From NCBI RefSeq assembly GCF_902705885.1, contig NZ_CACSIP010000043.1, forward strand, positions 1 to 49,287: a DNA stretch of 49,287 nt, in the 5' to 3' direction. The position numbers and the translations under genes were made by a program. The notes below the pieces were generated by a model that was given only the letters and a program-made list of their open reading frames with translations, searched no databases and was not told the origin of the DNA. Positions 8,391 to 16,078 of the stretch are shown here, one piece after another. Every line of letters begins with the position of its first letter. Positions within the stretch are counted from its first letter, which is position 1. Origin of the DNA: Mycolicibacterium austroafricanum. Lineage in GTDB: Bacteria > Actinomycetota > Actinomycetes > Mycobacteriales > Mycobacteriaceae.

Positions 8391-8466
8391 GCCCCCGTCG
8401 TCTAGCGGCCTAGGACGCCGCCCTCTCACGGCGGTAGCGTGGGTTCGAATCCCATCGGGGGTACCA
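8391..8466 (+). tRNA. tRNA-Glu (anticodon CUC), CCA encoded
   Basis: The acceptor arm GCCCCCG (8391-8397) pairs with CGGGGGT (8456-8462), ending in a G-U pair at 1-72. The anticodon stem CCGCC/GGCGG encloses CTCTCAC with anticodon CTC, and GGTTCGAATCC gives the T-arm. Discriminator A is at 8463 and CCA at 8464-8466. It is the direct substrate of the GltX encoded upstream. Confidence 0.97.
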
Positions 8467-8492
8467 CCGGCGAATTCTGGGCAGTTCTGGTC

Positions 8493-9194
8493 TCAGAGGC
8501 GGCGGGTCAATGCGTCAGCGGCGGCGACGAGGTCGGTGGCCCAGCGCACACCCGGACGCCGGCCCATTCGGTCGATCGGTCCGGATACCGATACCGCCGC
8601 GATCACGGCGCCGCGCCCGTCCCGCACCGGCGCGGACACACTGGCCACTCCCGGCTCCCGCTCGGCCACGCTCTGGGCCCATCCCCGCTTGCGCACCTCG
8701 GCCAGCGTGCGATCGTTGAATGCCGCCGACGGCAGGACCGCCTGCTGGGTGGCCGGATCTGCGTAGGCGAGCAGCACTTTGGCGCCCGACCCGGCGTTCA
8801 TCGGCAGCCGTGTCCCGATCGGCACGGTATCGCGCAGCCCGGCAGGTGGTTCCAGGGCGGCGATGCAGATCCGTGCGGTCCCTTCGCGCCGGTAGAGCTG
8901 CACGCTCTCCCCGGTGAGTTCGCGCAGCCGCGGCAGCACCGAGGCGCCCGCGGCCAGCAGCGGATCCCTGACGTGCCCGGCGAGCTCGGTGACGGCAGGG
9001 CCGAGACGCCACTGCCCGTCACCGTCGCGGGCCAGCAGGCGGTGCACCTCCAGCCCGACGGCCAGCCGATGCGCCGTGGCCCGCGGCAGGTCGGTGCGCT
9101 CACACAGATCTGCCAGGCCGCATGGGGACTGGGCGACCGCGTGAAGCACGCCGACGGCTTTGTCCAACACGCCGATGCCGCTATCCTGTCTCAC
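8493..9194 (-). CDS. ltbR: IclR-family regulator of leuCD (LtbR/NdgR type)
   Basis: This 233-residue regulator has an N-terminal winged helix (residues about 7-65, CGLADLCERTDLPRATAHRL as recognition region) and a C-terminal IclR effector domain. It is encoded divergently from leuC, the arrangement of C. glutamicum LtbR and Streptomyces NdgR, which control leucine biosynthesis; the M. tuberculosis counterpart is Rv2989. The GTG start at 9194 has TAGTAT exactly 6 nt upstream and no ribosome-binding site, so the mRNA is probably leaderless. The start lies inside the left arm of an inverted repeat shared with the leuC promoter, suggesting autoregulation. The symbol is given by synteny and family, not by proof of function. 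Confidence 0.85.
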   Translation of the reverse strand: MRQDSGIGVLDKAVGVLHAVAQSPCGLADLCERTDLPRATAHRLAVGLEVHRLLARDGDGQWRLGPAVTELAGHVRDPLLAAGASVLPRLRELTGESVQLYRREGTARICIAALEPPAGLRDTVPIGTRLPMNAGSGAKVLLAYADPATQQAVLPSAAFNDRTLAEVRKRGWAQSVAEREPGVASVSAPVRDGRGAVIAAVSVSGPIDRMGRRPGVRWATDLVAAADALTRRL

Positions 9195-9224
9195 AAGGAG
9201 ATACTAGCGTCCCAGATTGTGAGA
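9189..9224. promoter_or_regulatory. Divergent ltbR/leuC promoter region with candidate operator
   Basis: TCTCACAA (9189-9196) and TTGTGAGA (9217-9224) form a perfect 8-bp inverted repeat with a 20-nt spacer. Inside it, TAGTAT on the minus strand (9206-9201) sits 6 nt before the ltbR GTG. The overlapping GATACT on the plus strand (9200-9205) is a -10 candidate for leuC. A protein binding both arms would cover both promoters. Confidence 0.55.
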
Positions 9225-9232
9225 TCGTCAAG

Positions 9233-10678
9233 ATGGCCATCGCGAACCAGTCCCGCACTCTCGCCGAGAAGGTGTGGAGCGACCACGTTGTTGTCACCGG
9301 CTCCGGTGAGGGTGGTGCCCGGCAACCGGACCTGATCTACATCGACCTGCACCTGGTGCACGAGGTGACCAGCCCCCAGGCGTTCGACGGCCTGCGCCTT
9401 GCCGGGCGCCCGGTGCACCGGCCGGACCTGACCATCGCCACCGAGGACCACAACGTGCCGACGATCGACATCGACAAGCCGATCGCCGACCCGATCTCGC
9501 GCACGCAGGTGGAGACGCTGCGCCGCAACTGCGAGGAGTTCGGCGTCCGGCTGCACCCGATGGGCGACGCCGAACAGGGGATCGTGCACATCATCGGACC
9601 GCAACTGGGTTTGACCCAACCCGGTATGACGGTGGTGTGTGGGGATAGTCACACCTCCACCCACGGCGCATTCGGGGCATTGGCAATGGGCATCGGCACT
9701 TCCGAGGTCGAGCACGTGCTGGCCACCCAGACACTGCCGCTGTCGCCCTTCAAGACGATGGCCGTCAACGTGGATGGTGTCCTGCCGCCCGGGGTCAGTG
9801 CCAAGGACATCATTCTCGCCGTCATCGCCAAGATCGGTACCGGCGGTGGGCAGGGGTACGTGATCGAGTACCGCGGCAGCGCGATCGAAGCACTGTCGAT
9901 GGAAGGTCGGATGACCGTCTGCAACATGAGCATCGAGGCAGGAGCCCGAGCTGGAATGGTCGCGCCCGACGAGACGACCTTCGAGTTCCTCCGCGGTCGC
10001 CCGCACGCCCCCAAGGGCTCGCAGTGGGACGCCGCCGTGGCCGCGTGGCGTCTGCTGCGCACCGACGACGGCGCCGAATTCGACACCGAGGTCTACATCG
10101 ATGCGTCCACTCTGAGCCCGTTCGTGACATGGGGGACCAATCCGGGGCAGGGTGTTCCGCTGTCCGGTTCGGTGCCGGACCCGCAGCTGATCGTGGGCGA
10201 GGGGGAGCGCCAGGCCGCCGAAAAGGCATTGACCTACATGGACCTTCGCGCCGGTACGGCGATGCGTGACATCCCGGTGGACACCGTTTTTGTCGGCTCG
10301 TGCACCAACGGCCGGATCGAGGACCTGCGGGTGGTCGCCGAGGTGTTGCGCGGACGTAGGGTCGCCGACGACGTCCGGATGCTGGTGGTCCCCGGCTCGA
10401 TGCGGGTGCGCGCCCAGGCCGAATCAGAAGGGCTGGGCGAGATCTTCACGGCTGCGGGCGCGGAATGGCGACAGGCCGGCTGCTCGATGTGCCTCGGGAT
10501 GAACCCCGACCAGCTCTCTGTCGGCGAGCGGTGTGCGTCGACTTCCAACCGCAACTTCGAGGGCAGGCAAGGAAAGGGTGGGCGTACCCACCTGGTGTCC
10601 CCGGCGGTTGCCGCGGCGACGGCGGTGCGCGGAACGCTCTCCTCGCCGGCGGATCTGCCGGCCGTGACGACTCACTGA
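9233..10678 (+). CDS. leuC: 3-isopropylmalate dehydratase large subunit
   Basis: This 481-residue subunit works with LeuD to isomerise 2-isopropylmalate to 3-isopropylmalate in leucine synthesis. It carries the [4Fe-4S] cluster: one cysteine is in VFVGSCTNGRIEDL and two are in GCSMCLGMNPDQ, the aconitase-family pattern. Other motifs are DHNVPT, VCGDSHTSTHGAFG and RNFEGRQG. ATG 9233 (MAIANQSRTLAEKVW) matches the usual family start; earlier in-frame codons would run through the operator. leuD follows after 19 nt. Confidence 0.97.
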   Translation: MAIANQSRTLAEKVWSDHVVVTGSGEGGARQPDLIYIDLHLVHEVTSPQAFDGLRLAGRPVHRPDLTIATEDHNVPTIDIDKPIADPISRTQVETLRRNCEEFGVRLHPMGDAEQGIVHIIGPQLGLTQPGMTVVCGDSHTSTHGAFGALAMGIGTSEVEHVLATQTLPLSPFKTMAVNVDGVLPPGVSAKDIILAVIAKIGTGGGQGYVIEYRGSAIEALSMEGRMTVCNMSIEAGARAGMVAPDETTFEFLRGRPHAPKGSQWDAAVAAWRLLRTDDGAEFDTEVYIDASTLSPFVTWGTNPGQGVPLSGSVPDPQLIVGEGERQAAEKALTYMDLRAGTAMRDIPVDTVFVGSCTNGRIEDLRVVAEVLRGRRVADDVRMLVVPGSMRVRAQAESEGLGEIFTAAGAEWRQAGCSMCLGMNPDQLSVGERCASTSNRNFEGRQGKGGRTHLVSPAVAAATAVRGTLSSPADLPAVTTH

Positions 10679-10697
10679 AACCCGACAGGAGACTTTG

Positions 10698-11291
10698 ATG
10701 GAAGCCTTTCGCACCCACACCGGAATCGGCGTTCCACTGCGCCGGTCGAATGTCGACACCGACCAGATCATTCCCGCGGTCTATCTGAAGCGGGTGACCC
10801 GAACGGGATTCGAGGACGGACTCTTCGCAGCCTGGCGTAACGACCCGGCCTTCGTGCTCAATCAGGCACCGTTCGACAAGGGCTCTGTTCTGGTGGCCGG
10901 ACCTGATTTCGGCACCGGTTCGTCGCGCGAGCACGCCGTCTGGGCGCTCATGGACTTCGGATTCCGGGTGGTGATCTCGTCCCGGTTCGCCGACATCTTC
11001 CGGGGCAACGCGGGCAAGGCCGGTCTCCTGGCGGCAGAAGTCGCGCAGGACGACGTGGAATTGTTGTGGAAACTCATCGAGCAGCAGCCGGGTCTGGAAA
11101 TCACTGTGAATCTTCAAGATCGAACCATTGCCGCGGGAACGGTCATGGTGCCGTTCAACATTGACGACTACACCGCATGGCGACTTCTCGAAGGCCTCGA
11201 CGATATTGGCCTTACGCTGCGGAAACGCGATCAGATCGAGCAGTTCGAGGCCGCTCGTCCGGTGTGGAAACCGCGCACTCTACCGGCCTGA
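10698..11291 (+). CDS. leuD: 3-isopropylmalate dehydratase small subunit
   Basis: This 197-residue partner of LeuC forms the swivelling aconitase domain that contributes substrate-binding residues. Visible motifs are NVDTDQIIPAVYLKR, the substrate loop FGTGSSREHAVWAL, and FADIFRGNAGKAGLL. ATG 10698 has an ACAGGAGA ribosome-binding site; the preceding TTG at 10695 is in frame but is not needed. It is co-transcribed with leuC and therefore under the same IclR-type control. No strong terminator follows, only a short CCCC-TTTTC-GGGG stem near 11330-11342. Confidence 0.97.
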   Translation: MEAFRTHTGIGVPLRRSNVDTDQIIPAVYLKRVTRTGFEDGLFAAWRNDPAFVLNQAPFDKGSVLVAGPDFGTGSSREHAVWALMDFGFRVVISSRFADIFRGNAGKAGLLAAEVAQDDVELLWKLIEQQPGLEITVNLQDRTIAAGTVMVPFNIDDYTAWRLLEGLDDIGLTLRKRDQIEQFEAARPVWKPRTLPA

Positions 11292-11416
11292 CAGACCGCC
11301 GTTTCGGCCGAAATCGCCCCGCCACGATCCCCTTTTCGGGGCCGCCGGCAGGACGGCAAGCGGGGCAAGCGGATTGAAAAAAGTTCGCTGGGTTGCCTTG
11401 AAATTGCGCGTGGCTC

Positions 11417-11446
11417 TTGGAAATCAGCAGCCATTGGGTTTACCGT
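11417..11446 (+). promoter_or_regulatory. Candidate SigA-type promoter of hupB
   Basis: TTGGAA (11417-11422) and TACCGT (11441-11446) are separated by 18 nt, giving a 5' leader of about 40 nt. The leader ends in a strong CGGAGG ribosome-binding site before the hupB ATG. The hexamers are imperfect. Confidence 0.4.
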
Positions 11447-11493
11447 GTCCAATAGTCGGTTCAAAGAGGACCACTTGTATTCGGAGGTTTTGC

Positions 11494-12000
11494 ATGAACA
11501 AAGCAGAGCTCATCGACGTACTCACGGAGAAATTGGGCTCGGATCGTCGGCAGGCAACTGCGGCGGTGGAGAATGTCGTTGACACCATCGTGCGTGCGGT
11601 TCACAAGGGTGAGAGCGTGACGATCACCGGCTTCGGCGTCTTCGAACAGCGTCGTCGTGCCGCCCGCGTGGCGCGCAACCCGCGCACCGGAGAGACGGTC
11701 AAGGTCAAGCCCACCTCCGTGCCGGCGTTTCGCCCAGGCGCTCAGTTCAAGGCTGTTGTCTCTGGCGCACAGCGTCTCCCGGCGGATGGTCCGGCGGTCA
11801 AGCGTGGTGTGACTGCCGGCAGCACTGCCCGGAAGGCTGCCAAGAAGGCTCCGGCCAAGAAGGCTGCGGCGAAGAAGGCTGCTCCTGCCAAGAAGGCTCC
11901 GGCCAAGAAGGCTGCGGCGAAGAAGGCTGCTCCTGCCAAGAAGGCTCCCGCCAAGAAGGCTCCGGCCAAGAAGGCTCCGGCCAAACGCGGTCGCAGGTAG
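11494..12000 (+). CDS. hupB: Nucleoid-associated histone-like protein HupB
   Basis: This essential-type DNA-binding protein of mycobacteria combines an HU/IHF domain (residues 1-90; MNKAELIDVLTEKLGSDRRQ, ITGFGVFEQRRR, ARNPRTGE) with a lysine/alanine-rich, histone H1-like tail of repeated K-K-A-P-A units ending KRGRR. Start and a CGGAGG ribosome-binding site are clear. The total of 168 residues is well below the 205-215 I know for M. tuberculosis and M. smegmatis HupB, so the basic tail is short here. Two perfect 48-bp units encode much of it. A strong terminator follows directly. HupB compacts DNA and has been linked to iron and dormancy responses in other mycobacteria. Confidence 0.97.
   Translation: MNKAELIDVLTEKLGSDRRQATAAVENVVDTIVRAVHKGESVTITGFGVFEQRRRAARVARNPRTGETVKVKPTSVPAFRPGAQFKAVVSGAQRLPADGPAVKRGVTAGSTARKAAKKAPAKKAAAKKAAPAKKAPAKKAAAKKAAPAKKAPAKKAPAKKAPAKRGRR
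11839..11934 (+). repeat. 48-bp perfect tandem duplication in the hupB tail
   Basis: Positions 11839-11886 and 11887-11934 are identical. Each encodes sixteen residues of the A-K-K-A-P-A-K-K-A-A-A-K-K pattern. Partial, diverged copies continue to 11990. Confidence 0.95.
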
Positions 12001-12013
12001 TCAAAACATCAGG

Positions 12014-12043
12014 CACGCCGCGGGTCACGAGACCCGCGGCGTG
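12014..12043 (+). terminator. Strong intrinsic terminator after hupB
   Basis: A perfect 13-bp GC-rich stem (12014-12026 with 12031-12043) with an ACGA loop is followed by TTTGTGTGTG, 13 nt after the hupB stop. It could also serve the convergent mutT1 transcript. Confidence 0.85.
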
Positions 12044-12102
12044 TTTGTGTGTGCGTCGGGAACAGTGCCGATGGGCTGCCTAGGTTGAATTCATTTGCGG
12101 CG

Positions 12103-13032
12103 TCATTTCTTCGGAGGCAGCGCTGTGCCGAGGTGGTCTGCCGCGACCAGTCTGCCGTCGGCCAGTGACATCACCCATGTGCTGCCCTTGCGGTTGCGTG
12201 ACTTGTCCGGCCGGACTCCGTCACGCTCGCACCACCACTCGATGAGGTCGGGAATCACCTTCCCCTGAGTGCATATCACCGGGTTCTGCGCTGTCGCCGT
12301 GATCTCGAGGATGCGTTCGCGGGTGGCCTTCCGGTTGTCGGCGTACGCCTCTTCGGAGAGCTCGGCCTCGTCGCGGATCACCGCGCCCAGCTCTTCGGCG
12401 AGGGGATCCAGTGTCTGCCGGCACCGAACCCGGTCGGCAGCGAACAAGTCGCCCGCGCCGAAGGCGAGGAGCTGGCCGACCAGCGACTCGGCCTGCGCGC
12501 GACCGTGCTTGTCGAGGGGGCGCTTCCGGTCATCGCCCTTGTATCTGGCTCGACTTCCCGCGGTGGCGTGGCGGACGATCATCACCGTCTGAGTGTCGGC
12601 GGGCAGTTTTGTGAAGCGGCGCAGCACTTTGCGATCATCCGGATACGTCAGCATCTTCATCGCCTGGTCGACCGGTAACCATTTCAGCTCGTCGACCTCG
12701 TCGTTGACGCTGAACTGTCCGTTGATACAACGCCCTGCCCAGTAACGCACCTTCTTGATGCCGGGATCCAACGGATAACTCACCGTTGTGAGGCGGCGAC
12801 CGAGATGGGCATGAAAGCCCGTCTCCTCGGCGATCTCCCGCACGGCGGTCACAGGTTCGGTCTCACCGGAATCCACCTTGCCCTTGGGGAGCGACCAGTC
12901 GTCATAGCGGGGGCGGTGAATGATCGCCACCTCCGGCGTGGAGGCGCCGTCCGACGGCCGCCACAGCACAGCGCCGGCAGCGAGGATGCGGTTTTTGGCC
13001 ATGGTTGTATCCAGTGGGGTCTCCTTGGACAC
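12103..13032 (-). CDS. mutT1: MutT1-type Nudix hydrolase with phosphatase domain
   Basis: This 309-residue two-domain protein has a Nudix box at residues 51-73 (G-x5-E-x7-R-E-x2-E-E-x-G pattern intact). A C-terminal histidine-phosphatase domain begins at VMIVRHATAG with catalytic His155. M. tuberculosis MutT1 (Rv2985, similar length) hydrolyses 8-oxo-dGTP and 8-oxo-GTP diphosphate forms and dinucleoside polyphosphates. It thereby cleans the nucleotide pool of oxidised guanine, complementing the Fpg encoded in this window. It lies 38 bp downstream of ppk on the same strand and is probably co-transcribed. The GTG start at 13032 could be replaced by ATG 13002. Confidence 0.93.
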   Translation of the reverse strand: MSKETPLDTTMAKNRILAAGAVLWRPSDGASTPEVAIIHRPRYDDWSLPKGKVDSGETEPVTAVREIAEETGFHAHLGRRLTTVSYPLDPGIKKVRYWAGRCINGQFSVNDEVDELKWLPVDQAMKMLTYPDDRKVLRRFTKLPADTQTVMIVRHATAGSRARYKGDDRKRPLDKHGRAQAESLVGQLLAFGAGDLFAADRVRCRQTLDPLAEELGAVIRDEAELSEEAYADNRKATRERILEITATAQNPVICTQGKVIPDLIEWWCERDGVRPDKSRNRKGSTWVMSLADGRLVAADHLGTALPPKK

Positions 13033-13070
13033 CTCAGCTCCTGTGGGTCGATCGGTCCGGAGATCCAGTC

Positions 13071-15257
13071 CTACGGATGACGGTGGCGTTCCATCAAAGA
13101 CATTTGGTGGTCGCGCACGGTGCGCCCCTCCTGAGGCGACGCGGTCCAGTGTCCGTCCGGGCCGAGTTCCCAGCAGCGGGTCTTCGGGTCGGTCGCCGAC
13201 TCGAAGATGTCGTTCAACTGTGCAGTCAACCGCGGATCCTTGACTTGGGCCATCACTTCCACACGCCGGTCGAGATTACGATGCATCATGTCGGCGCTGC
13301 CGATCCAGTATTCGTCGATGGCGCGGAAGTGAATGAGCCGCGAATGCTCGAGGAACCGACCGAGAATCGAGCGCACCGAGATGTTCTCCGAGTAGCCGGA
13401 GGCGCCGGGGCGCAGGGCGCAGATCCCCCGGACCACCACTTCGACCCGGACACCGGCCTGAGATGCCCGGTACAGGGCGTCGATGACCTGTTCGTCGACC
13501 AAGGCGTTGGCCTTCATCCGGATCCGGCCGTCGGCGCCGTCCCGGGTCGCCGCGATCTCGCGTTCGATCCGCTCGATGATGCCCCTGCGCACTCCGAATG
13601 GGGCGACCAGCAGATTGCGGTAGGACTCCTTGCGGGAGTAACCCGTCAGCGAGTTGAAGAGATCGGTGAGGTCGGCACCGATGTCGGGCGCGGCGGTGAG
13701 CAGACCGATGTCCTCGTAGAGTCGCGCGGTCTTGGGGTTGTAGTTGCCGGTGCCGACGTGGCAGTAGCGCCGGATCGTCGACCCTTCTCGCCGCACCACC
13801 AGACAGGTCTTGCAGTGTGTCTTCAGACCGATCAGCCCGTACACCACGTGTACGCCTGCCTGCTCCAGGGCACGTGCCCATTTGATGTTGGCCTGCTCGT
13901 CGAACCTCGCTTTGATCTCCACCAGCGCGACGACCTGCTTGCCGGCCTCGGCAGCGTCGATGAGCGCGTTGACGATCGGGGAATCACCCGAGGTTCGGTA
14001 CAGCGTCTGCTTGATCGCCAGCACGTTGGGATCCGCGGCCGCCTGCTCGATGAAACGCTGCACCGTGGTGGAGAACGAGTCGTACGGGTGGTGGACCAGG
14101 ACGTCGCCGTCACGAAGTGTCGAGAAGATGCTCTTGGGTGTCTCTCGTTCGCCGAACGCCGGCGGTGTGGCCGGCACGAACGGACGATCCTTCAGCGCAG
14201 GCCGGTCGACGCCATAGATCTGCCACAGCGACGAGAGATCCAACAGACCTGGGACTTCCACGACATCCCCGGGCGCGACATCGAGCTCGCGCAACAACAA
14301 TTCGAGCATGCCCTCGGTCATGTCGTCGGAGACCTCGAGCCGCACCGGCGAGCCGAAGCGCCGGCGGGCCAGTTCCCGCTCGAGCGCCTGCAGCAGGTCC
14401 TCGTCGCGGTCCTCCTCCACCTCGAAATCCGCGTTGCGGGTGATCCGGAACGCGTGGTGCTCGACGATCTCCAGCCCGGGGAACAGCACCGGCAGGAACG
14501 CGGCGATCAGCTCCTCCATCGGCAGGAAGCGCACGACGTCCGGTGTGCCTTCGCGGCTGGACAGCTCCACGAAACGGTCGACGTTGTCGGGCACCTTGAT
14601 TCGGGCGAAGTGCTGGCCGCCGTCGTCGGGATGCTTGACGGTGATCGCCAGATTCAGGCTCAGTCCGCTGACGAACGGGAACGGGTGTGCGGGGTCGACC
14701 GCCAACGGTGTCAGAACCGGGAACACCTGTTCGTGGAAGTACGTGGACAGCCGCCCGCGCTCGGCCTCATCGAGTTCGGCCCACGTCACGATGATGATGC
14801 CCTGTTCCGCCAGCGCCGGGCGGACCGAGTCGAGGAACACATGGGAGTGCCGACTGGCGATCTGCTGGGTGCGCTCGCTGATCCTCCGCAACTGCTCGCG
14901 CGGTGACAGGCCGTCGGCGGACCGGACAGACAGTCCCATCTCGTCACGCCGCTTGAGGCCGGCCACCCGCACCATGTAGAACTCGTCGAGGTTGGACGCG
15001 AAGATCGCCAGGAACTTCGCCCGTTCGAGCAAGGCCAGCGAGGGATCGGCGGCGAGCGCCAGCACCCGGGCGTTGAAGTCCAGCCAGCTCAGCTCTCGGT
15101 TGAGATAGCGGTCCTCGGGCAGCGGGTTCTCGACCGGAGGCGCGGTCGCCGCCGGTGGCGCCTCGGGTGCCGCGTCAGCCGGACCCGCGATCACCGGCAG
15201 GGGAGCCGCTGTCTCCGCTGCGTCCGAGCTGTCGGGCCGGGTCTGGGCTTCGGTCAT
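13071..15257 (-). CDS. ppk: Polyphosphate kinase 1
   Basis: This 728-residue enzyme reversibly transfers the ATP gamma-phosphate to polyphosphate. A Pro/Ala-rich N-terminal extension (1-50) precedes the family start RYLNRELSWLDFNARVL and FASNLDEFYMVRVAGLK. The autophosphorylated histidine is His500 in YCHVGTGNYNPKTARLYED. PPK1 is membrane-associated in bacteria and sets polyphosphate stores for the stringent and stress responses. It sits between fbiD (63 bp upstream) and mutT1 on the same strand, as in M. tuberculosis Rv2983-Rv2985. The ATG start has only CACAGG in front of it. Confidence 0.97.
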   Translation of the reverse strand: MTEAQTRPDSSDAAETAAPLPVIAGPADAAPEAPPAATAPPVENPLPEDRYLNRELSWLDFNARVLALAADPSLALLERAKFLAIFASNLDEFYMVRVAGLKRRDEMGLSVRSADGLSPREQLRRISERTQQIASRHSHVFLDSVRPALAEQGIIIVTWAELDEAERGRLSTYFHEQVFPVLTPLAVDPAHPFPFVSGLSLNLAITVKHPDDGGQHFARIKVPDNVDRFVELSSREGTPDVVRFLPMEELIAAFLPVLFPGLEIVEHHAFRITRNADFEVEEDRDEDLLQALERELARRRFGSPVRLEVSDDMTEGMLELLLRELDVAPGDVVEVPGLLDLSSLWQIYGVDRPALKDRPFVPATPPAFGERETPKSIFSTLRDGDVLVHHPYDSFSTTVQRFIEQAAADPNVLAIKQTLYRTSGDSPIVNALIDAAEAGKQVVALVEIKARFDEQANIKWARALEQAGVHVVYGLIGLKTHCKTCLVVRREGSTIRRYCHVGTGNYNPKTARLYEDIGLLTAAPDIGADLTDLFNSLTGYSRKESYRNLLVAPFGVRRGIIERIEREIAATRDGADGRIRMKANALVDEQVIDALYRASQAGVRVEVVVRGICALRPGASGYSENISVRSILGRFLEHSRLIHFRAIDEYWIGSADMMHRNLDRRVEVMAQVKDPRLTAQLNDIFESATDPKTRCWELGPDGHWTASPQEGRTVRDHQMSLMERHRHP

Positions 15258-15320
15258 CCTGTGATGATTCCCTATCCAGGGGTCCTCTTGCCACCGAGTC
15301 GGGGCATCGGGTGGTCGCCG

Positions 15321-16055
15321 TCATTTCCTGTTGCTGATTGCCTGTGCCGTCGCCGACCCGATGCCGAGTTCCCGCACCGCGATCAGGTCATCGGGGGTGT
15401 CGATGTCGCAGCGCAGCCCCGGCCAGTCGCCGGTCAGTTCGACCGCGCCTGAACGACGATGGCGCTCTGCGGAATCAGGTCCGAAGCGCGGGTCGAGTCC
15501 CACTCCGAACGACAACAACGCCGACGTGCCAGTGCCGTGCCGGTCGGCGACGAAACTGCGCGGACAGTCCCGTGCGGCACTGATCGCCTCGCTCAGCTCA
15601 TGGCTCTGCAGCGCCGGTAGATCACCCTGCAGCGCAACGACGTTCACCGTGCTCCTGCGCACCATGGCCTCGGCCGCCAGCAGCGCGTTGTTGAGCGGGT
15701 CGGGGTGGCCGTCGGGCGTCGGATCGGTGAGCACCACCGCGCCCAATCGTTGCGCCGCCGCGGCGGCCGTCATGTCGGGGGTGACGACGATCACCGACTG
15801 CAGCGCGGTCACGGCCGAAGCCGCGGCGATGGTGTCCATCAACATGGCCAGCACGATCTGCTCGCGGGTCGCCGCCGAAAACTCCGGCGCCAACCGTGTC
15901 TTCGCCGCGGTGAGCCGCTTGACCGCGATCACCAGCCCGATATCGGGATTCTCAGCACGCGGGCGCTGGGCCGATTGCCGGCTGTTCTTCGCGCGAGCGC
16001 TGCCCTCGGTGGTGCCGTCGGTCATGCTGCTCACGAGCGCCATCCTGCCAGTCAC
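15321..16055 (-). CDS. fbiD: Phosphoenolpyruvate guanylyltransferase (F420 synthesis)
   Basis: This 244-residue nucleotidyltransferase (CofC/FbiD fold) has LVIAVKRLTAAKTRLAPEFS as the N-terminal GTP-binding segment. NVVALQGDLPAL carries the metal aspartate, and DIDTPDDL lies near the C-terminus. In mycobacteria (Rv2983) it joins phosphoenolpyruvate to GTP, making the activated precursor for coenzyme F420. The first roughly 35 residues are hydrophilic, and M. tuberculosis FbiD is about 214 residues, so the true start may be ATG 16043, GTG 16034 or ATG 16025 rather than GTG 16055. It is divergent from gpsA with only 23 bp between the outermost start and the gpsA GTG. Confidence 0.9.
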   Translation of the reverse strand: MTGRMALVSSMTDGTTEGSARAKNSRQSAQRPRAENPDIGLVIAVKRLTAAKTRLAPEFSAATREQIVLAMLMDTIAAASAVTALQSVIVVTPDMTAAAAAQRLGAVVLTDPTPDGHPDPLNNALLAAEAMVRRSTVNVVALQGDLPALQSHELSEAISAARDCPRSFVADRHGTGTSALLSFGVGLDPRFGPDSAERHRRSGAVELTGDWPGLRCDIDTPDDLIAVRELGIGSATAQAISNRK

Positions 16056-16066
16056 TATTCCCCGGC

Positions 16067-16072
16067 TACGCT
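16067..16072 (+). promoter_or_regulatory. Predicted -10 box of leaderless gpsA mRNA
   Basis: TACGCT fits TANNNT and ends 6 nt before the gpsA GTG at 16079. No ribosome-binding site is present. Confidence 0.55.
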
Positions 16073-16078
16073 GAAGCC

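Noticed and set aside
11292..11416. Small gene between leuD and hupB
   Set aside because: No start with a ribosome-binding site and no recognisable product; the region looks like leuD trailer and hupB promoter.
13005..14906. Long open frame (633 codons) antisense to ppk
   Set aside because: Its composition (His/Arg/Asp-rich, no domain) is that of a GC-rich shadow frame opposite a clear ppk with all motifs.
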